Of a stretch of 64,000 nt of DNA, positions 1-8,810 are shown one piece after another (the stretch's first letter is position 1; the number at the start of each line of letters is the position of its first letter). Below the pieces are notes generated by a model that saw only the letters and a list, made by a program, of their open reading frames with translations, did not search any database and was not told the DNA's origin. The stretch covers positions 62,001 to 126,000 of the forward strand of contig BPJM01000003.1 in assembly GCA_026004615.1 (NCBI GenBank), written 5' to 3'. The DNA comes from Planctomycetota bacterium. Its GTDB lineage: Bacteria; Planctomycetota; J058; J103. Position numbers and translations under genes: made by a program.

Positions 1-2242
1 CGTCCAGCCGTGCGAGCGCCAGCGCCGCGGCGCAGCGCAACCCGGGCGGCTGCTCGGCTTGGAGTCGCTCCGCCAGCGCCGCGATGGCCTGCTCTCCGCC
101 CTGCTGCTGCAGGGCCTGCACCTGTTGCCATGCGCGGAAAAAGGCGAGCGCCGCTTCGGGCTCGCGCACCCGTTCGCCCACCGTGCGCTCCAGCAGCTCG
201 GCCGCGAGCCGGCGCACCTCCGGGTAGCGGGACTCCAGCGCCCGGGCGAGCGCGGGCACCAGCAGCGGCCGCCGCTCGGGCTCCATCGCCGCGAAGACCC
301 GCTCGGCGAGCGCGATCCGCTCGCGCCGCAGACCGGGCTCGGCGGCCTCCAGCGCCTCGATGACCTGGCGCGCGCGCACCACGCCGAGCCCCTCGAGCGC
401 CACCGCATCGTCGCCCACCGGCTGCTCGCCCTGCGAGCCGGCGGCACCCCCGGTCAGCGCCGGGCCCACAGCGGTGATCTCCAGCTCGGGCTCCGCGGTG
501 GCGCGCGTCAAAAACAGCACCGCGAGCGCGGTGTCGGTCACGCTCCCCCAGCTGCCGTCCTGTCCCTGGCGCAGCAGCAACTCGCGCGCCCCCTCCGCCC
601 ACCAGTCGTGGCCGCGGATCCGGCGCACCTCCGCCAGTTCGAACGCCTTCTCAAGGCTGTAGAGGTGGTAGTAGGGCCAGCCGTGGTGCGGCCAGTTGTA
701 CCGCATGCAGTGGTGCAGCTGCAGCCAGGCCAGCCCGTCGCGGATCGCCGGGCCGAGCCGCTGCAAGAGCGAGGGCGGGGCGCCGCCTTCGCGGTCGAGC
801 CAGCGCGCTGCGATCAGCAGCGAGCTCACGCAGGCTGCGGTCATGCTGGCGTAGACCTCGCCGCCGGGCCGCGTGCGATAGCCGGCCCCGCGCGCCTGCG
901 CTGGCGGCCGCGGCTGCGGTGTGCTCGGCGCTGCCGGCTCGAGCCCCAGCAGCGCCCGGCTGCGCGCGCTGGCACCGGGCTCCAGCTCCAGCGCCAACGC
1001 CACCTCCGGGCCCTGGGATTGCTGGGCGCGCAGGAAGTGTTCCGCCACCTCACGCCAGAGCTCGGGCGGCACCGCGACGCCGCTGCGGCGCGCGGCGTGC
1101 AGCGCCAGCACCGCAAACTGGGTGTTGGAGTTGTCGCCATGGGGCGGGACCGCCCCCTCGGCCTGCGGCGGGCGGTACGACCACTGCCCGCGGCCGGGCA
1201 GCCGCGCCCGCACCAGCCACGCCGCCAGCTGCGCGAGCAGCGCGCGCGCGCGCGGGGGCAGCGGGTGCTTGCGCACGCGGGGGCGGGTGCTGCCGGGGCC
1301 GGCAGCGCCCCGCTCCAGCCCGCTCGCCTCCAGCGCCAGGATCGCGAGCGCTACCGAGTAGGTCTCCTCCCAGGGCAGCCGCTCGATCTCGGCGAGCGCG
1401 CTGCGGGCCAGCGGCGCGGCCGGCTCCAGCCCTGCCATGAGCGCTGCGTACAGCACGAGCGCCAGGTGGCCGAGCTGCTGGTCCTGGTTGCGCGAGTAGC
1501 CGCGCTGCTCCAGGTAGGGGCGGAGCACGCCGGCGAGTGCGCGCGCGACCGCCTCCGCCGCCTGCTGTTCCAGCGCCGGCCGCTGCTCTGCCAACAGGCG
1601 CTCGAGCGCGAACGCGCATGCCACCCGGTGCTGCTCGCCCCGGGAGTCGGACCAGCCGAGTTCCGCCTCTGCCGCGAGCAGCAGCCCTCGCTCGCCGTCG
1701 AACTGCGCGCGCACCAGGAGCGTGCCCTCGCGCAGGCGTGGCTGGGTGCTGGGTACGCTGGCGCCCAGCGGTGGGCCGGCCCGGAGCACCAGCCGCTTTT
1801 CCAGCTGCCAGATCGGGCCGCTGCGCGCCGCCCGGCCCTGGCCCTGCACCAGCAACGGGCCGTGCGCAGGCGGCAGCGCCTCGTAGCGTTCGGCGACCGC
1901 CCAGCGGCCCCTGGCATCCAGCCGCTCGGGCAGCGCCACCACCTGCTGCCACGCCACCTCGCCGAGCTGCCCGGGCGGGGTCGCCAGCCGGCGGCCCCCC
2001 GCCAGTTCGGCGCCGAACAGCGTGCGCCAACCCGGCTGGAGTCCCTCCAGCTGCTGGCCCGCCCCCGCCGCCTCGCGCCGCACCACCGTGTACAGCGCGC
2101 ACGCCTGCGGCTGGAGCTGCCAGCGGGGCGGCTCGGCGGCGCGGGCCGAGGCGCTGGTGAGCCCGCCCGCGCCGGCTCCCAGCGCCGCCGCCACTACCAG
2201 TTGCGCCCCCCAGCGGTGGGCCCGGTCTGCTGCTGCGCGCAC
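1..2242 (-). CDS. Secreted squalene-cyclase-like (alpha/alpha toroid) repeat protein, C-terminus beyond the left edge
   Basis: About 747 codons are visible and the gene runs off the left edge. I chose the GTG at 2242 because an AGGGAGAA Shine-Dalgarno sits 5 nt upstream and it gives a Sec signal peptide ending in ASARA near residue 35. Prenyltransferase/squalene-oxidase-type repeats cover roughly residues 230-580, including GDNSNTQF (369-376), an SMTAA segment near 467 and WPYYHLYSLE near 525. The last ~100 visible residues look like helical HEAT-type repeats. The hallmark DxDD of true squalene-hopene cyclases was not seen, so a binding or scaffold role is likelier than cyclisation. Proteins of this style are common in Planctomycetota (knowledge of the family). 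It is transcribed divergently from the SPFH operon. Confidence 0.7.
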   Translation of the reverse strand, partial: MRAAADRAHRWGAQLVVAAALGAGAGGLTSASARAAEPPRWQLQPQACALYTVVRREAAGAGQQLEGLQPGWRTLFGAELAGGRRLATPPGQLGEVAWQQVVALPERLDARGRWAVAERYEALPPAHGPLLVQGQGRAARSGPIWQLEKRLVLRAGPPLGASVPSTQPRLREGTLLVRAQFDGERGLLLAAEAELGWSDSRGEQHRVACAFALERLLAEQRPALEQQAAEAVARALAGVLRPYLEQRGYSRNQDQQLGHLALVLYAALMAGLEPAAPLARSALAEIERLPWEETYSVALAILALEASGLERGAAGPGSTRPRVRKHPLPPRARALLAQLAAWLVRARLPGRGQWSYRPPQAEGAVPPHGDNSNTQFAVLALHAARRSGVAVPPELWREVAEHFLRAQQSQGPEVALALELEPGASARSRALLGLEPAAPSTPQPRPPAQARGAGYRTRPGGEVYASMTAACVSSLLIAARWLDREGGAPPSLLQRLGPAIRDGLAWLQLHHCMRYNWPHHGWPYYHLYSLEKAFELAEVRRIRGHDWWAEGARELLLRQGQDGSWGSVTDTALAVLFLTRATAEPELEITAVGPALTGGAAGSQGEQPVGDDAVALEGLGVVRARQVIEALEAAEPGLRRERIALAERVFAAMEPERRPLLVPALARALESRYPEVRRLAAELLERTVGERVREPEAALAFFRAWQQVQALQQQGGEQAIAALAERLQAEQPPGLRCAAALALARLD

Positions 2243-2286
2243 CGGCGTTCTCCCTGCGCTCGTGCTGTCGATCCAGAGGCAGCCCG

Positions 2287-2292
2287 AGTATA
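2287..2292 (-). promoter_or_regulatory. Putative -10 element for the repeat-protein gene
   Basis: TATACT on the minus strand lies 45 nt upstream of the GTG at 2242. The -35 region is poor (TGGCTG at 18 bp). Confidence 0.35.
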
Positions 2293-2343
2293 CGCGGCGC
2301 GAGCGGAGCGCAGCCAGTGTCCGGTGCGCCCGGCCGGGCACGG

Positions 2344-2373
2344 TTGCGGCAGGGCGCGGTGGCGGACTAAAAT
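2344..2373 (+). promoter_or_regulatory. Sigma70-type promoter of the SPFH-phoH operon
   Basis: TTGCGG (2344-2349), an 18-bp spacer and TAAAAT (2368-2373). The predicted start is near 2380, before the Shine-Dalgarno at 2394. Confidence 0.5.
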
Positions 2374-2406
2374 CCCCTGCCTCTGGATCGGGTGGAGGGA
2401 GCCGCC

Positions 2407-3543
2407 GTGCGCAAGGGGATGGAGACCCGGGACCAGGTGCGCGTGCTGGGCTGGACGGTGGCGGGCCTGCTCGCCCTGGCCTTTCTGCTCAAGGCGGTCC
2501 GTGTCGAGTCGGTCTCCGGCGAACAGATCGGCTTTTTGGTCAACAACTGGACCGGGCACATCGAGGAGATCCCGCAGGCGGGCCAGGTGATCTTCTGCGG
2601 GTTGTGGAACGACTTCTACACCATCGACAACCGCAACCTGGTGATCGACATGGGCAAGGAGACCGGCGGCGCCGACGACGTGGTCAAGCTCAAGACCCGC
2701 GACGGCAACGACGTCTTCGTCGACTTCAGCGTGTTCTACCGGATCGAGCGCGGGCAGGCGCGGACGGTGCTGCTGGAGAACGGACCCGGCGACGCGTACC
2801 AGCATCGCTGGGTACGCGACTACGCGCGGGCGATCTGCCGGTATGTGTTCGGCGAGCTGACGACGGAGCAGTTCTACATCGCGGCGGAACGCGACAAGAA
2901 GATGCGGCGGGCGGAGCAGGAGCTGAATGCGCTGTTGCGACCGCACGGGCTGGTGGTGACCCAGGTCGCGGTGCAGGACTTCCGCTTCCTCAAGCAGTAC
3001 GAGGACAAGATCACCGAGAAGAAGCTCGCCGACCAGGCGGTGGAGCAGTACCGCTCGCAGGAGGCGGCCAACCGCGAGCGCAAGAGCCGCCTGATCGCGC
3101 AGGCCGAGGGGGAGAAGGCCAACGCGCTGACGCGTTTCGACGGGGAGTTGCAGCAGCGGCTGGAACAGGCGCGCGGCCAGGCCGACCGGGTGCGGCTGGA
3201 GGCGGAGGCGTATGCCAAGCGGGTGCGGCTGGAGGCGGAGGCGGAGTTCCACCGCGCCAGGAACGAGGCCGAGGCCCTGCTCGCCCGGATGGCGGCCGAG
3301 GCGGCCGGGGTGCGGGCGCTGGTGCAGGCGCTCGGCGGGGAGAGCGGGCGCAACCTGGTCGCGCTGGAATACGTGCGGCGGCTGTCGCAGCTCCGGCTGA
3401 GCGGGGTGCCGGTGGTGCTGGAGGGGGTGGTCGAGCGGTTTCGCCATGCGCGCGAGGAGCTGCCGCGGCAAGCGGCGGCCGCCGCCGCAGACGAGGCGCA
3501 ACCGGCCCGGCAGCGGGCAGGCGCAGCGGAGGGCGTGCGATGA
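2407..3543 (+). CDS. SPFH/Band 7 (prohibitin-like) membrane protein 1
   Basis: 378 residues. The GTG at 2407 has GGAGGGA 6-7 nt upstream; an in-frame GTG at 2392 and ATG at 2419 fit less well. One membrane segment (about 13-32) is followed by an SPFH domain (about 33-210) containing the ISRV-like stretch VFYRIERGQA, then a charged Ala/Glu/Arg coiled coil (about 210-320). SPFH proteins assemble into large membrane rings that organise lipid domains or control proteases. It overlaps the next SPFH gene by 4 nt (ATGA), which suggests a hetero-oligomer like HflK/HflC, although neither sequence is clearly HflK or HflC. The function of this pair is inferred. Confidence 0.8.
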   Translation: MRKGMETRDQVRVLGWTVAGLLALAFLLKAVRVESVSGEQIGFLVNNWTGHIEEIPQAGQVIFCGLWNDFYTIDNRNLVIDMGKETGGADDVVKLKTRDGNDVFVDFSVFYRIERGQARTVLLENGPGDAYQHRWVRDYARAICRYVFGELTTEQFYIAAERDKKMRRAEQELNALLRPHGLVVTQVAVQDFRFLKQYEDKITEKKLADQAVEQYRSQEAANRERKSRLIAQAEGEKANALTRFDGELQQRLEQARGQADRVRLEAEAYAKRVRLEAEAEFHRARNEAEALLARMAAEAAGVRALVQALGGESGRNLVALEYVRRLSQLRLSGVPVVLEGVVERFRHAREELPRQAAAAAADEAQPARQRAGAAEGVR

Positions 3544-4652
3544 AGGCGCTCAAGATCGCGCTCGGCGGACTGGCCGCGCTGGCCGTGCTCTTTTACCTCG
3601 GCCGGGCGGCGACGCTCACCCGGGTCGCGGTCACCGAGGTCGGGGTGCGGATCGACAACTACGGGTTGTTCGGCGAAAAGGGGGTCGAGCAGCGCGACTA
3701 TGGCCCCGGCTGGCACTGGGATCTGGGGCCGCTGCATACCTGGGTCAAGTTCGACCGCACGGTGCAGACGCTCGAGATGACGGACTCGCGGCTGCGCGAG
3801 CCGTGGAAGTTCCAGACCCAGCCGGTGCGGCCGCGCACCTCCGACGGCTATGCGCTCACCGTCGACGTGACGGTGAAGTACCGCATCCAGCCGGGCAAGG
3901 CGCACCGGCTCTACCAGCGCTTCGGGGCCGATCCGCGACGCTACCACGAGCAGGTGCGGCAGAAGGCCGAGGGTTCGATCCGCGATGTGTTCGGCGATCT
4001 GCTGGCGGAGGACTTCTACAACCCCGATCTCAAGCGGCAGAAGGCGGAGCTGGCGCGCCAGCAGCTGCAGCGCGATCTGCAGGACAGCTACATCGAGATC
4101 GTGGCGGTGCTGATCCGCGATGTGACCTTCCCGCGCAACTACGAGGAGCGCATCCTGGCGAAGAAGATCGCGGATCAGGATCGCGAGGTCCAGAAGTCGC
4201 AGAAGCTGGCGAAGGAGGCCGAGATCGCCGCCGACAAGGTGGTGGCGGAGACCGAGGCGGCGGTGGGGCTGATCCGCCGCCAGCTGGAGGCGGAGAAGCA
4301 GCGCCGGCAGGCGGAGGCCGAGCGGCAGATCGCCGAGGTGCTGGCCGCCGCGGAGGCGGACGCCACCCGCACCCGCGCCGATGCGGACCTGGCGCGCGCC
4401 AAGCTCCAGGCCGAGGCGCTCAAGCTCGCCAAGCAGGCGGAGGCGGAGGGCACCCGCCTGCGCAACGAGGCGCTGGCCGGCGAGGGCGGCCGGGCGCTGG
4501 TGGCGCTGGAGGCGGTGCGCCACCTCGAACTCGGGCCGGCCGAGGTCTCGACCCAGCAGGTGGACTTCCTCGACGTCGACGGCATGCTGCGCAAGTTCGG
4601 CCTGCGGCTGGGGCAGGCGTCCGCGGGCGGCGAGGGCGGGCGCGGGCGGTGA
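3540..4652 (+). CDS. SPFH/Band 7 (prohibitin-like) membrane protein 2
   Basis: 370 residues. The ATG overlaps the stop of the upstream SPFH gene (ATGA). The N-terminal anchor spans about 4-22. The SPFH domain (about 25-215) contains VDVTVKYRI, and a long Ala/Glu-rich coiled coil runs from about 215 to 320. The C-terminal part after the coiled coil is short. It is probably the partner of the preceding SPFH protein in one ring complex on the periplasmic face. It ends in a GTGA overlap with the lipoprotein gene, so all three should be translated together. Confidence 0.8.
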   Translation: MKALKIALGGLAALAVLFYLGRAATLTRVAVTEVGVRIDNYGLFGEKGVEQRDYGPGWHWDLGPLHTWVKFDRTVQTLEMTDSRLREPWKFQTQPVRPRTSDGYALTVDVTVKYRIQPGKAHRLYQRFGADPRRYHEQVRQKAEGSIRDVFGDLLAEDFYNPDLKRQKAELARQQLQRDLQDSYIEIVAVLIRDVTFPRNYEERILAKKIADQDREVQKSQKLAKEAEIAADKVVAETEAAVGLIRRQLEAEKQRRQAEAERQIAEVLAAAEADATRTRADADLARAKLQAEALKLAKQAEAEGTRLRNEALAGEGGRALVALEAVRHLELGPAEVSTQQVDFLDVDGMLRKFGLRLGQASAGGEGGRGR

Positions 4653-5119
4653 GGGCGCGCAGCAGCGGCGGGGGGCGGGCGGCGAGCGGAGGGCGGGCGG
4701 GTGCGCTGCTCGGGCTGGTGCTCGCCGCCAGCGGCTGTGTCCTGTTCAGCGGCGGCGGGCAGGAGCGCAACTCCAGCTCCGGCCGGCCGCCGGAGCCAGG
4801 CGGCCGGCCGGCCGAGCCGGCGCCGCGCCCGGCGGCCGAGCCGGCGAGCGAGCTCCGGCTGTGGCGGTCCGAGGGGGACTTCTGGCTGGAGCGCTTCGGC
4901 GCCTACATGAGTCCCGAACAGCGCCGGCGATATCTGGCGACCCCACCCGCCGAGCGGTTCGAGCGGTTCGGCCTGGAGCTGCTCGCCTACCAGCGGCGCG
5001 AGGCGCTGCTGGAGCCGTATCGGGACCGGCTGCGCCCCGAGGAGATCGACGCCTACCGCCGTCTCGGCAGCCAGGCCGCGGCCGAGCGCTATCTGCGAGA
5101 GCGCTTCGGAGAACGCTGA
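4649..5119 (+). CDS. Small putative lipoprotein coupled to the SPFH pair
   Basis: 156 residues. The start is the GTG inside the GTGA overlap with the second SPFH gene. The N-terminus carries arginines, a hydrophobic stretch and LAASGC with Cys30 as the likely lipidated residue; the -3 position is Ala, so the lipobox is imperfect. A Gly/Pro linker (about 35-65) leads to a helical C-terminal domain rich in Glu, Arg and Tyr (about 70-156). No family was recognised. Its fixed position suggests an accessory subunit of the SPFH assembly. Confidence 0.6.
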   Translation: MRARSSGGGRAASGGRAGALLGLVLAASGCVLFSGGGQERNSSSGRPPEPGGRPAEPAPRPAAEPASELRLWRSEGDFWLERFGAYMSPEQRRRYLATPPAERFERFGLELLAYQRREALLEPYRDRLRPEEIDAYRRLGSQAAAERYLRERFGER

Positions 5120-5124
5120 GCCCC

Positions 5125-6435
5125 ATGCGCAAGCACTTCGTGCTCGACACCAACGTGCTGTTGCACGACGCCGAGGCGCTGTTCGCCTTCGGCGACAATG
5201 TCGTCGTCATCCCGATCGCGGTCATCGAGGAGCTGGACAAGTTCAAGGCGCAGAACGACGAGCTGGGGCGCAACGCGCGCGAGGTGGTGCGCGCGCTCGA
5301 CCGGCTGCGCGAGCACGGCTCGCTCGGCACCGGGGTGCCGCTGCCCGCCGGCGGCGGCCGCCTGGTGGTCGACGTGGAGCCGGCGCCGCTGGCCGAGCTG
5401 GGGCTGTCCGACGGGGTGCCGGACCACCGCATCCTCGCCACCGCCTGGAAGCTCAAGGCCCAGAACCGGAGCGTGATCTTCGTCTCCAAGGACATCAATC
5501 TGCGCATCAAGAGCGATGCCCTCGGCATCCCGACCATGAACTTCGAAAAGGAGCGGGTGAACATCGAGCGGCTGTATCGCGGCTGGCGCGAGCTGACGGT
5601 GTCCGAGGAGCAGTTCGAGCAGCTGGCGAACGAGGGCGAGACCGAGCTCGAAGCCGAGCTGTGGCCGAACGAGCTGGCACTGGTGCGTTCGGCGCTGCGA
5701 CCGCGCCAGACCCTGCTCGCACGCCGGGCACGGGCTGCAGCCGGGCGGTTGGTGCGGCTGGCGCCGCTGCCCGAGAACGCGCTCGCGCTCGCACCGCGCA
5801 ACCTGGAGCAACGCCTGGCGCTGGAGCTGCTGCTCGACGACGCGGTGCCGCTGGTGACCCTGGTCGGGCGTGCCGGTACCGGCAAGACGCTGCTCGCGCT
5901 CGCCGCCGCCCACCTCAAGACGGTCAAGCACGAGGTCTACGAGAAGATCCTGGTCTCGCGCCCGATCATGCCGCTGGGTCGCGACCTGGGCTACCTGCCG
6001 GGCAGCAAGGACGAGAAGCTCGAGCAGTGGATGAAGCCCATCTTCGACAATCTCAAGTTCCTGCTGCGCGAGCGCAACCGGCACAGCCACGACAGTGGCA
6101 AGAAGGTGCAGGAGCTGTTGCGCTCGGGGCTGCTGGAGCTGGAGGCGCTGACCTACATCCGGGGCCGTTCCATCTACAGGCAATACCTCATCGTGGACGA
6201 GGCACAGAACCTGACCCCGCACGAGGTCAAGACCATCATCAGCCGGGTGGGCGAGGAGACCAAGTTGGTGCTGACGGGGGATCCCTACCAGATCGACAAT
6301 CCCTATCTCGATTCCTCCTCCAACGGGCTCAGCTATGTGGTCGAGGCGATGAAGAGCCAGCCGGTGGCCGGCCACATGTTGTTGACCCGCAGCGAGCGAT
6401 CGCCGCTGGCGGCGATCGCCGCCGAGATCCTCTAG
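5125..6435 (+). CDS. PhoH-family ATPase with N-terminal PIN domain
   Basis: 436 residues, the usual size of the PIN-PhoH (YlaK/PhoH2) family. The PIN nuclease domain (about 1-150) begins with LDTNVLLHD and keeps acidic residues such as E35, D100 and D123. The PhoH P-loop domain follows: Walker A GRAGTGKT (248-255), Walker B LIVDEAQN (355-362) and TGDPYQID (384-391). Characterised relatives couple RNA unwinding by the ATPase to PIN ribonuclease cleavage. It starts 5 nt after the lipoprotein gene, on the same strand. Its place in an SPFH operon is unexplained. Confidence 0.9.
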   Translation: MRKHFVLDTNVLLHDAEALFAFGDNVVVIPIAVIEELDKFKAQNDELGRNAREVVRALDRLREHGSLGTGVPLPAGGGRLVVDVEPAPLAELGLSDGVPDHRILATAWKLKAQNRSVIFVSKDINLRIKSDALGIPTMNFEKERVNIERLYRGWRELTVSEEQFEQLANEGETELEAELWPNELALVRSALRPRQTLLARRARAAAGRLVRLAPLPENALALAPRNLEQRLALELLLDDAVPLVTLVGRAGTGKTLLALAAAHLKTVKHEVYEKILVSRPIMPLGRDLGYLPGSKDEKLEQWMKPIFDNLKFLLRERNRHSHDSGKKVQELLRSGLLELEALTYIRGRSIYRQYLIVDEAQNLTPHEVKTIISRVGEETKLVLTGDPYQIDNPYLDSSSNGLSYVVEAMKSQPVAGHMLLTRSERSPLAAIAAEIL

Positions 6436-6499
6436 CTGGCCCTGGCCTCGAGCGAGCCGTGCCGAGCCGGCGCTGCTGCGCGCGCCCGCGGCGACCGGG

Positions 6500-6505
6500 T
6501 ACAAT
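6500..6505 (+). promoter_or_regulatory. -10 element placed for a leaderless transcript
   Basis: TACAAT ends 7 nt before the ATG at 6513. Transcription would start at or next to the ATG, and no Shine-Dalgarno is present. No clear -35 is seen. Confidence 0.4.
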
Positions 6506-6512
6506 CCCGGCC

Positions 6513-6974
6513 ATGCGGCGGCGGCCGAGCAAGCGGAGCGGCAGCAGCGGTCCCGGAGGCGGGGCGGGCCCGGTCTCCAGGACGGCGAGCGCCTACGACG
6601 AGGATGCCCGGCGGCTGGCGGCGGAGTTCGTGGCGGAGGTGCGCCGGCGCTATGGCGCGGTGCTCGGTTTCGAGCTGGATGCGGTGCGGGTGCTGGATCG
6701 CGTCTTGGGGTTCGTGCGCGCGGACGGCGCGCGCGAGCTGGTGCTGCCGGCGGGGTTTTTTTTCGCCGAGCTGCTGCGGCGCTGCTACGGGGGGCGGTAC
6801 GCCTGGGACGCCCGCCGGCGGGCGCTCGCCCTGCAGATCGGCCCGCTCGCGCTCTACCCCCTGGAGAAGGTCAGCAGGCTGGGGGAGCGCTGCCCGGCGG
6901 GGCCGGCCCAGACGCTGGAGGGCTTCGTGCTGGTGTTGGCGCGGCGGCTCGCCGGGCACCGCCCCCAGCGCTGA
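6513..6974 (+). CDS. Hypothetical protein, 153 residues
   Basis: No family was recognised. The first ~25 residues are basic and Gly/Ser-rich. The rest (about 27-153) looks like a compact alpha/beta domain with alternating helices and strands (LVLPAGFFFAELL, ALYPLEKVSRL). No signal peptide, membrane span or catalytic motif stands out. A TACAAT box directly upstream suggests its own leaderless mRNA rather than read-through from phoH. Third-position GC bias matches a true coding frame. Confidence 0.55.
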   Translation: MRRRPSKRSGSSGPGGGAGPVSRTASAYDEDARRLAAEFVAEVRRRYGAVLGFELDAVRVLDRVLGFVRADGARELVLPAGFFFAELLRRCYGGRYAWDARRRALALQIGPLALYPLEKVSRLGERCPAGPAQTLEGFVLVLARRLAGHRPQR

Positions 6975-7021
6975 ACCGCCGGCCCTGGCACGGCGTCCCA
7001 GAGGACCGGGCACCGGCTGCC

Positions 7022-7050
7022 TCGGCAGACCGGCTCGGGGTGCTTATAGT
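7022..7050 (+). promoter_or_regulatory. Sigma70-type promoter of the gspK-C-L-M operon
   Basis: TCGGCA (7022-7027), a 17-bp spacer and TATAGT (7045-7050). The in-frame ATG at 7054 would lie upstream of the expected start site near 7057, which favours a downstream gspK start. Confidence 0.5.
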
Positions 7051-7125
7051 GGGATGTCTCGGGCGGCGGCCGGGGGCCGGCGGGCCGGGGCGGGGCTCGT
7101 GGGGCACGGACAGGCCGGAGCGGTG

Positions 7126-8271
7126 GTGGGCAGAGGGCGCGGGCGGGCAGCGCAGGCGCGCGGGCGCGGCGCGGTGGGCGGGCCGGGCGGGGGCAGCGCC
7201 GCCGGCCAGCGCGGGGCGGCGCTCGTGCTGTCGCTGCTGCTGCTGGCACTGCTGTGCGTGCTGGTGAGCCAGCTCGCCTTTTCGGCCAAGGTCGATCACG
7301 ACCTGGCGGCCAACGCCCGCGACGACCTGAAGCTGGAACTGGCCGGGCGCAGTGCGCTGGCGCTGGTGCGGGCGCACCTGCGCGCGGACTGGGCGAGCCC
7401 CCAGGGCAAGCAGGTGGACTCGCTGCGCGAGCCCTGGGCCGAGCAGGCGGTGGCGGCTCCGATGCTGGTCGGGGATGTGCGCGTGACGGTGCGGATCGAG
7501 GACGCCGAGCGGCGGCTCAACGTGAACCTGCTGGCGCTGGAGCAGAGCCGGCAGTTCGCCGCGCGGGTGCTCGCCGACCTGTGTGCCTACCTGCGGCTGC
7601 CCCAGGCCGACGAGGTGGCCGAGCGGATCGCCGACTGGATCGACACCGACGAGCAGGGCCGTTTCGAACGGGGGGCGCGCAACGGACCGCTGTTCCATCC
7701 GAGCGAGCTGTTGGAGATCCCCGAGCTGCCGGCCGAGGCGCTGCTCGGCGGCGTGGACGCCGAGGGCAATCCCTACCCGGGCCTGCTCGAGTTCGTGACC
7801 ACCTGGGGCTCGGGGCTGCTCAACCTGAACACGATGCCCGCGGAGCTGCTGTGGGCGGTGCTGCCGCCCCAGGACGCCAACGGCCGTCCCATCGACCGCG
7901 ATGCGGCGCTGCAGGCGATCCTGGAGTTCCGCACCGGCGCCGCTCCGGACCAGCCGGCGCCGCCCTCCAGCCCCGGCGCGCCCCCGCCGGGGCAGGACTT
8001 CGAGAACGTCGATGCGCTCAAGCGCATCCCGGGGCTGGCCGATGTCTTTCCGCCGCCCGCCACAGGGGGGGCGGCCGGCGGGGCCGGGACGGGCGGCGCC
8101 CAGCAGCCCGCGCGCCCGCGCGGGCTGCGCGAGCAGCTGACGGTGCGGAGCCAGGATTTCCTGGTCCGCATCGAGGCGAGCCATGCCGAGCAGCTCCGCC
8201 GCTACGAGGCGCTGTTGCGGCGCGACGAGCAGGGCTTCCGGGTGCTGTTGTGGCGGGAGCTGGTGCGATGA
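7126..8271 (+). CDS. gspK: Type II secretion minor pseudopilin GspK
   Basis: 381 residues from the GTG at 7126, which has GGAG 5 nt upstream. The frame is open further up (ATG 7054), but that ATG sits inside the promoter. The prepilin peptidase site is QRG|AALVLSLLLLALL. The large periplasmic domain contains the conserved VRIEDAERRLNVN and ADWIDTDEQGR regions and a helix-hairpin-helix-like LLNLNTMPAELL segment. A Pro/Gly-rich insert lies near 280-330. GspK caps the pseudopilus tip with GspI and GspJ. The usual Glu at mature position 5 is absent (Leu), as is typical of GspK. It overlaps gspC by 4 nt. Confidence 0.88.
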   Translation: MGRGRGRAAQARGRGAVGGPGGGSAAGQRGAALVLSLLLLALLCVLVSQLAFSAKVDHDLAANARDDLKLELAGRSALALVRAHLRADWASPQGKQVDSLREPWAEQAVAAPMLVGDVRVTVRIEDAERRLNVNLLALEQSRQFAARVLADLCAYLRLPQADEVAERIADWIDTDEQGRFERGARNGPLFHPSELLEIPELPAEALLGGVDAEGNPYPGLLEFVTTWGSGLLNLNTMPAELLWAVLPPQDANGRPIDRDAALQAILEFRTGAAPDQPAPPSSPGAPPPGQDFENVDALKRIPGLADVFPPPATGGAAGGAGTGGAQQPARPRGLREQLTVRSQDFLVRIEASHAEQLRRYEALLRRDEQGFRVLLWRELVR

Positions 8272-8810
8272 ACGTCTCGGCGCTGCGGGGGCTGGTGCTG
8301 GTGGTCAACCTGCTGCTGCTGGGGGCGATCGGCCATGCGGCATGGCGGACCTTCGGACCGGTGGACTGGTCGGTCTGGGGGCTCAGCCCGCCGGAGCTCG
8401 AACAGTTCGATCCGCCGCTGCTCGGCGAGGATCCGCAGCGGCGCGAGCGCGCGTTGTACCAGACGATCGCGGAGGTGTTCGAGCGGCCTCAGCCGAGATC
8501 CGCGCCGGCCGCCGCGGAGCCCGCGCCGGCCGCCGCGCCGCCGCCGCCCTCGGTCCGGGATCTGCAGGTCCGCCTGCTCGCCTACGACCGGGGCCAGCCC
8601 GAGCGCAGCAGCGCGCTGTTGTATGACCCGCGCAGCCAGCTCGAGCGCTTCTTCCAGGTGGGGCTCGACCTCGGCCAGCCGGGGCTGGGCTTCGAGCGCT
8701 ACAAGGGCACCCGGGTCCAGGCCATCACGCCGGAGGCGGTGGTGCTGCTGACCGAGCAGGGAGAGAAGGTGGAGCTGCCGGCCCCCGGTCCGGCCACGCG
8801 CAAGCCATGA
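8268..8810 (+). CDS. GspC-like T2SS inner-membrane protein
   Basis: 180 residues. The ATG overlaps the gspK stop (ATGA). One N-terminal membrane helix (about 5-23), a Pro/Ala linker (about 75-100) and a small beta-rich C-terminal domain (about 103-170) resembling the GspC homology-region/PilP fold (YKGTRVQAITPEAVVL). There is no PDZ domain. It would connect the inner-membrane GspL-GspM platform to the secretin. The assignment rests on topology and on its position between gspK and gspL. Confidence 0.65.
   Translation: MNVSALRGLVLVVNLLLLGAIGHAAWRTFGPVDWSVWGLSPPELEQFDPPLLGEDPQRRERALYQTIAEVFERPQPRSAPAAAEPAPAAAPPPPSVRDLQVRLLAYDRGQPERSSALLYDPRSQLERFFQVGLDLGQPGLGFERYKGTRVQAITPEAVVLLTEQGEKVELPAPGPATRKP

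Noticed and set aside
59..2590. An 843-codon open frame on the + strand
   Set aside because: It is antisense to the repeat-protein gene; its translation is Arg/Gln/His/Leu-rich without any domain, as expected opposite a GC-rich gene.
7054..7125. gspK starting at the ATG at 7054
   Set aside because: It lies 3 nt after the TATAGT -10, upstream of the expected transcription start, and would add 24 residues without any Shine-Dalgarno.
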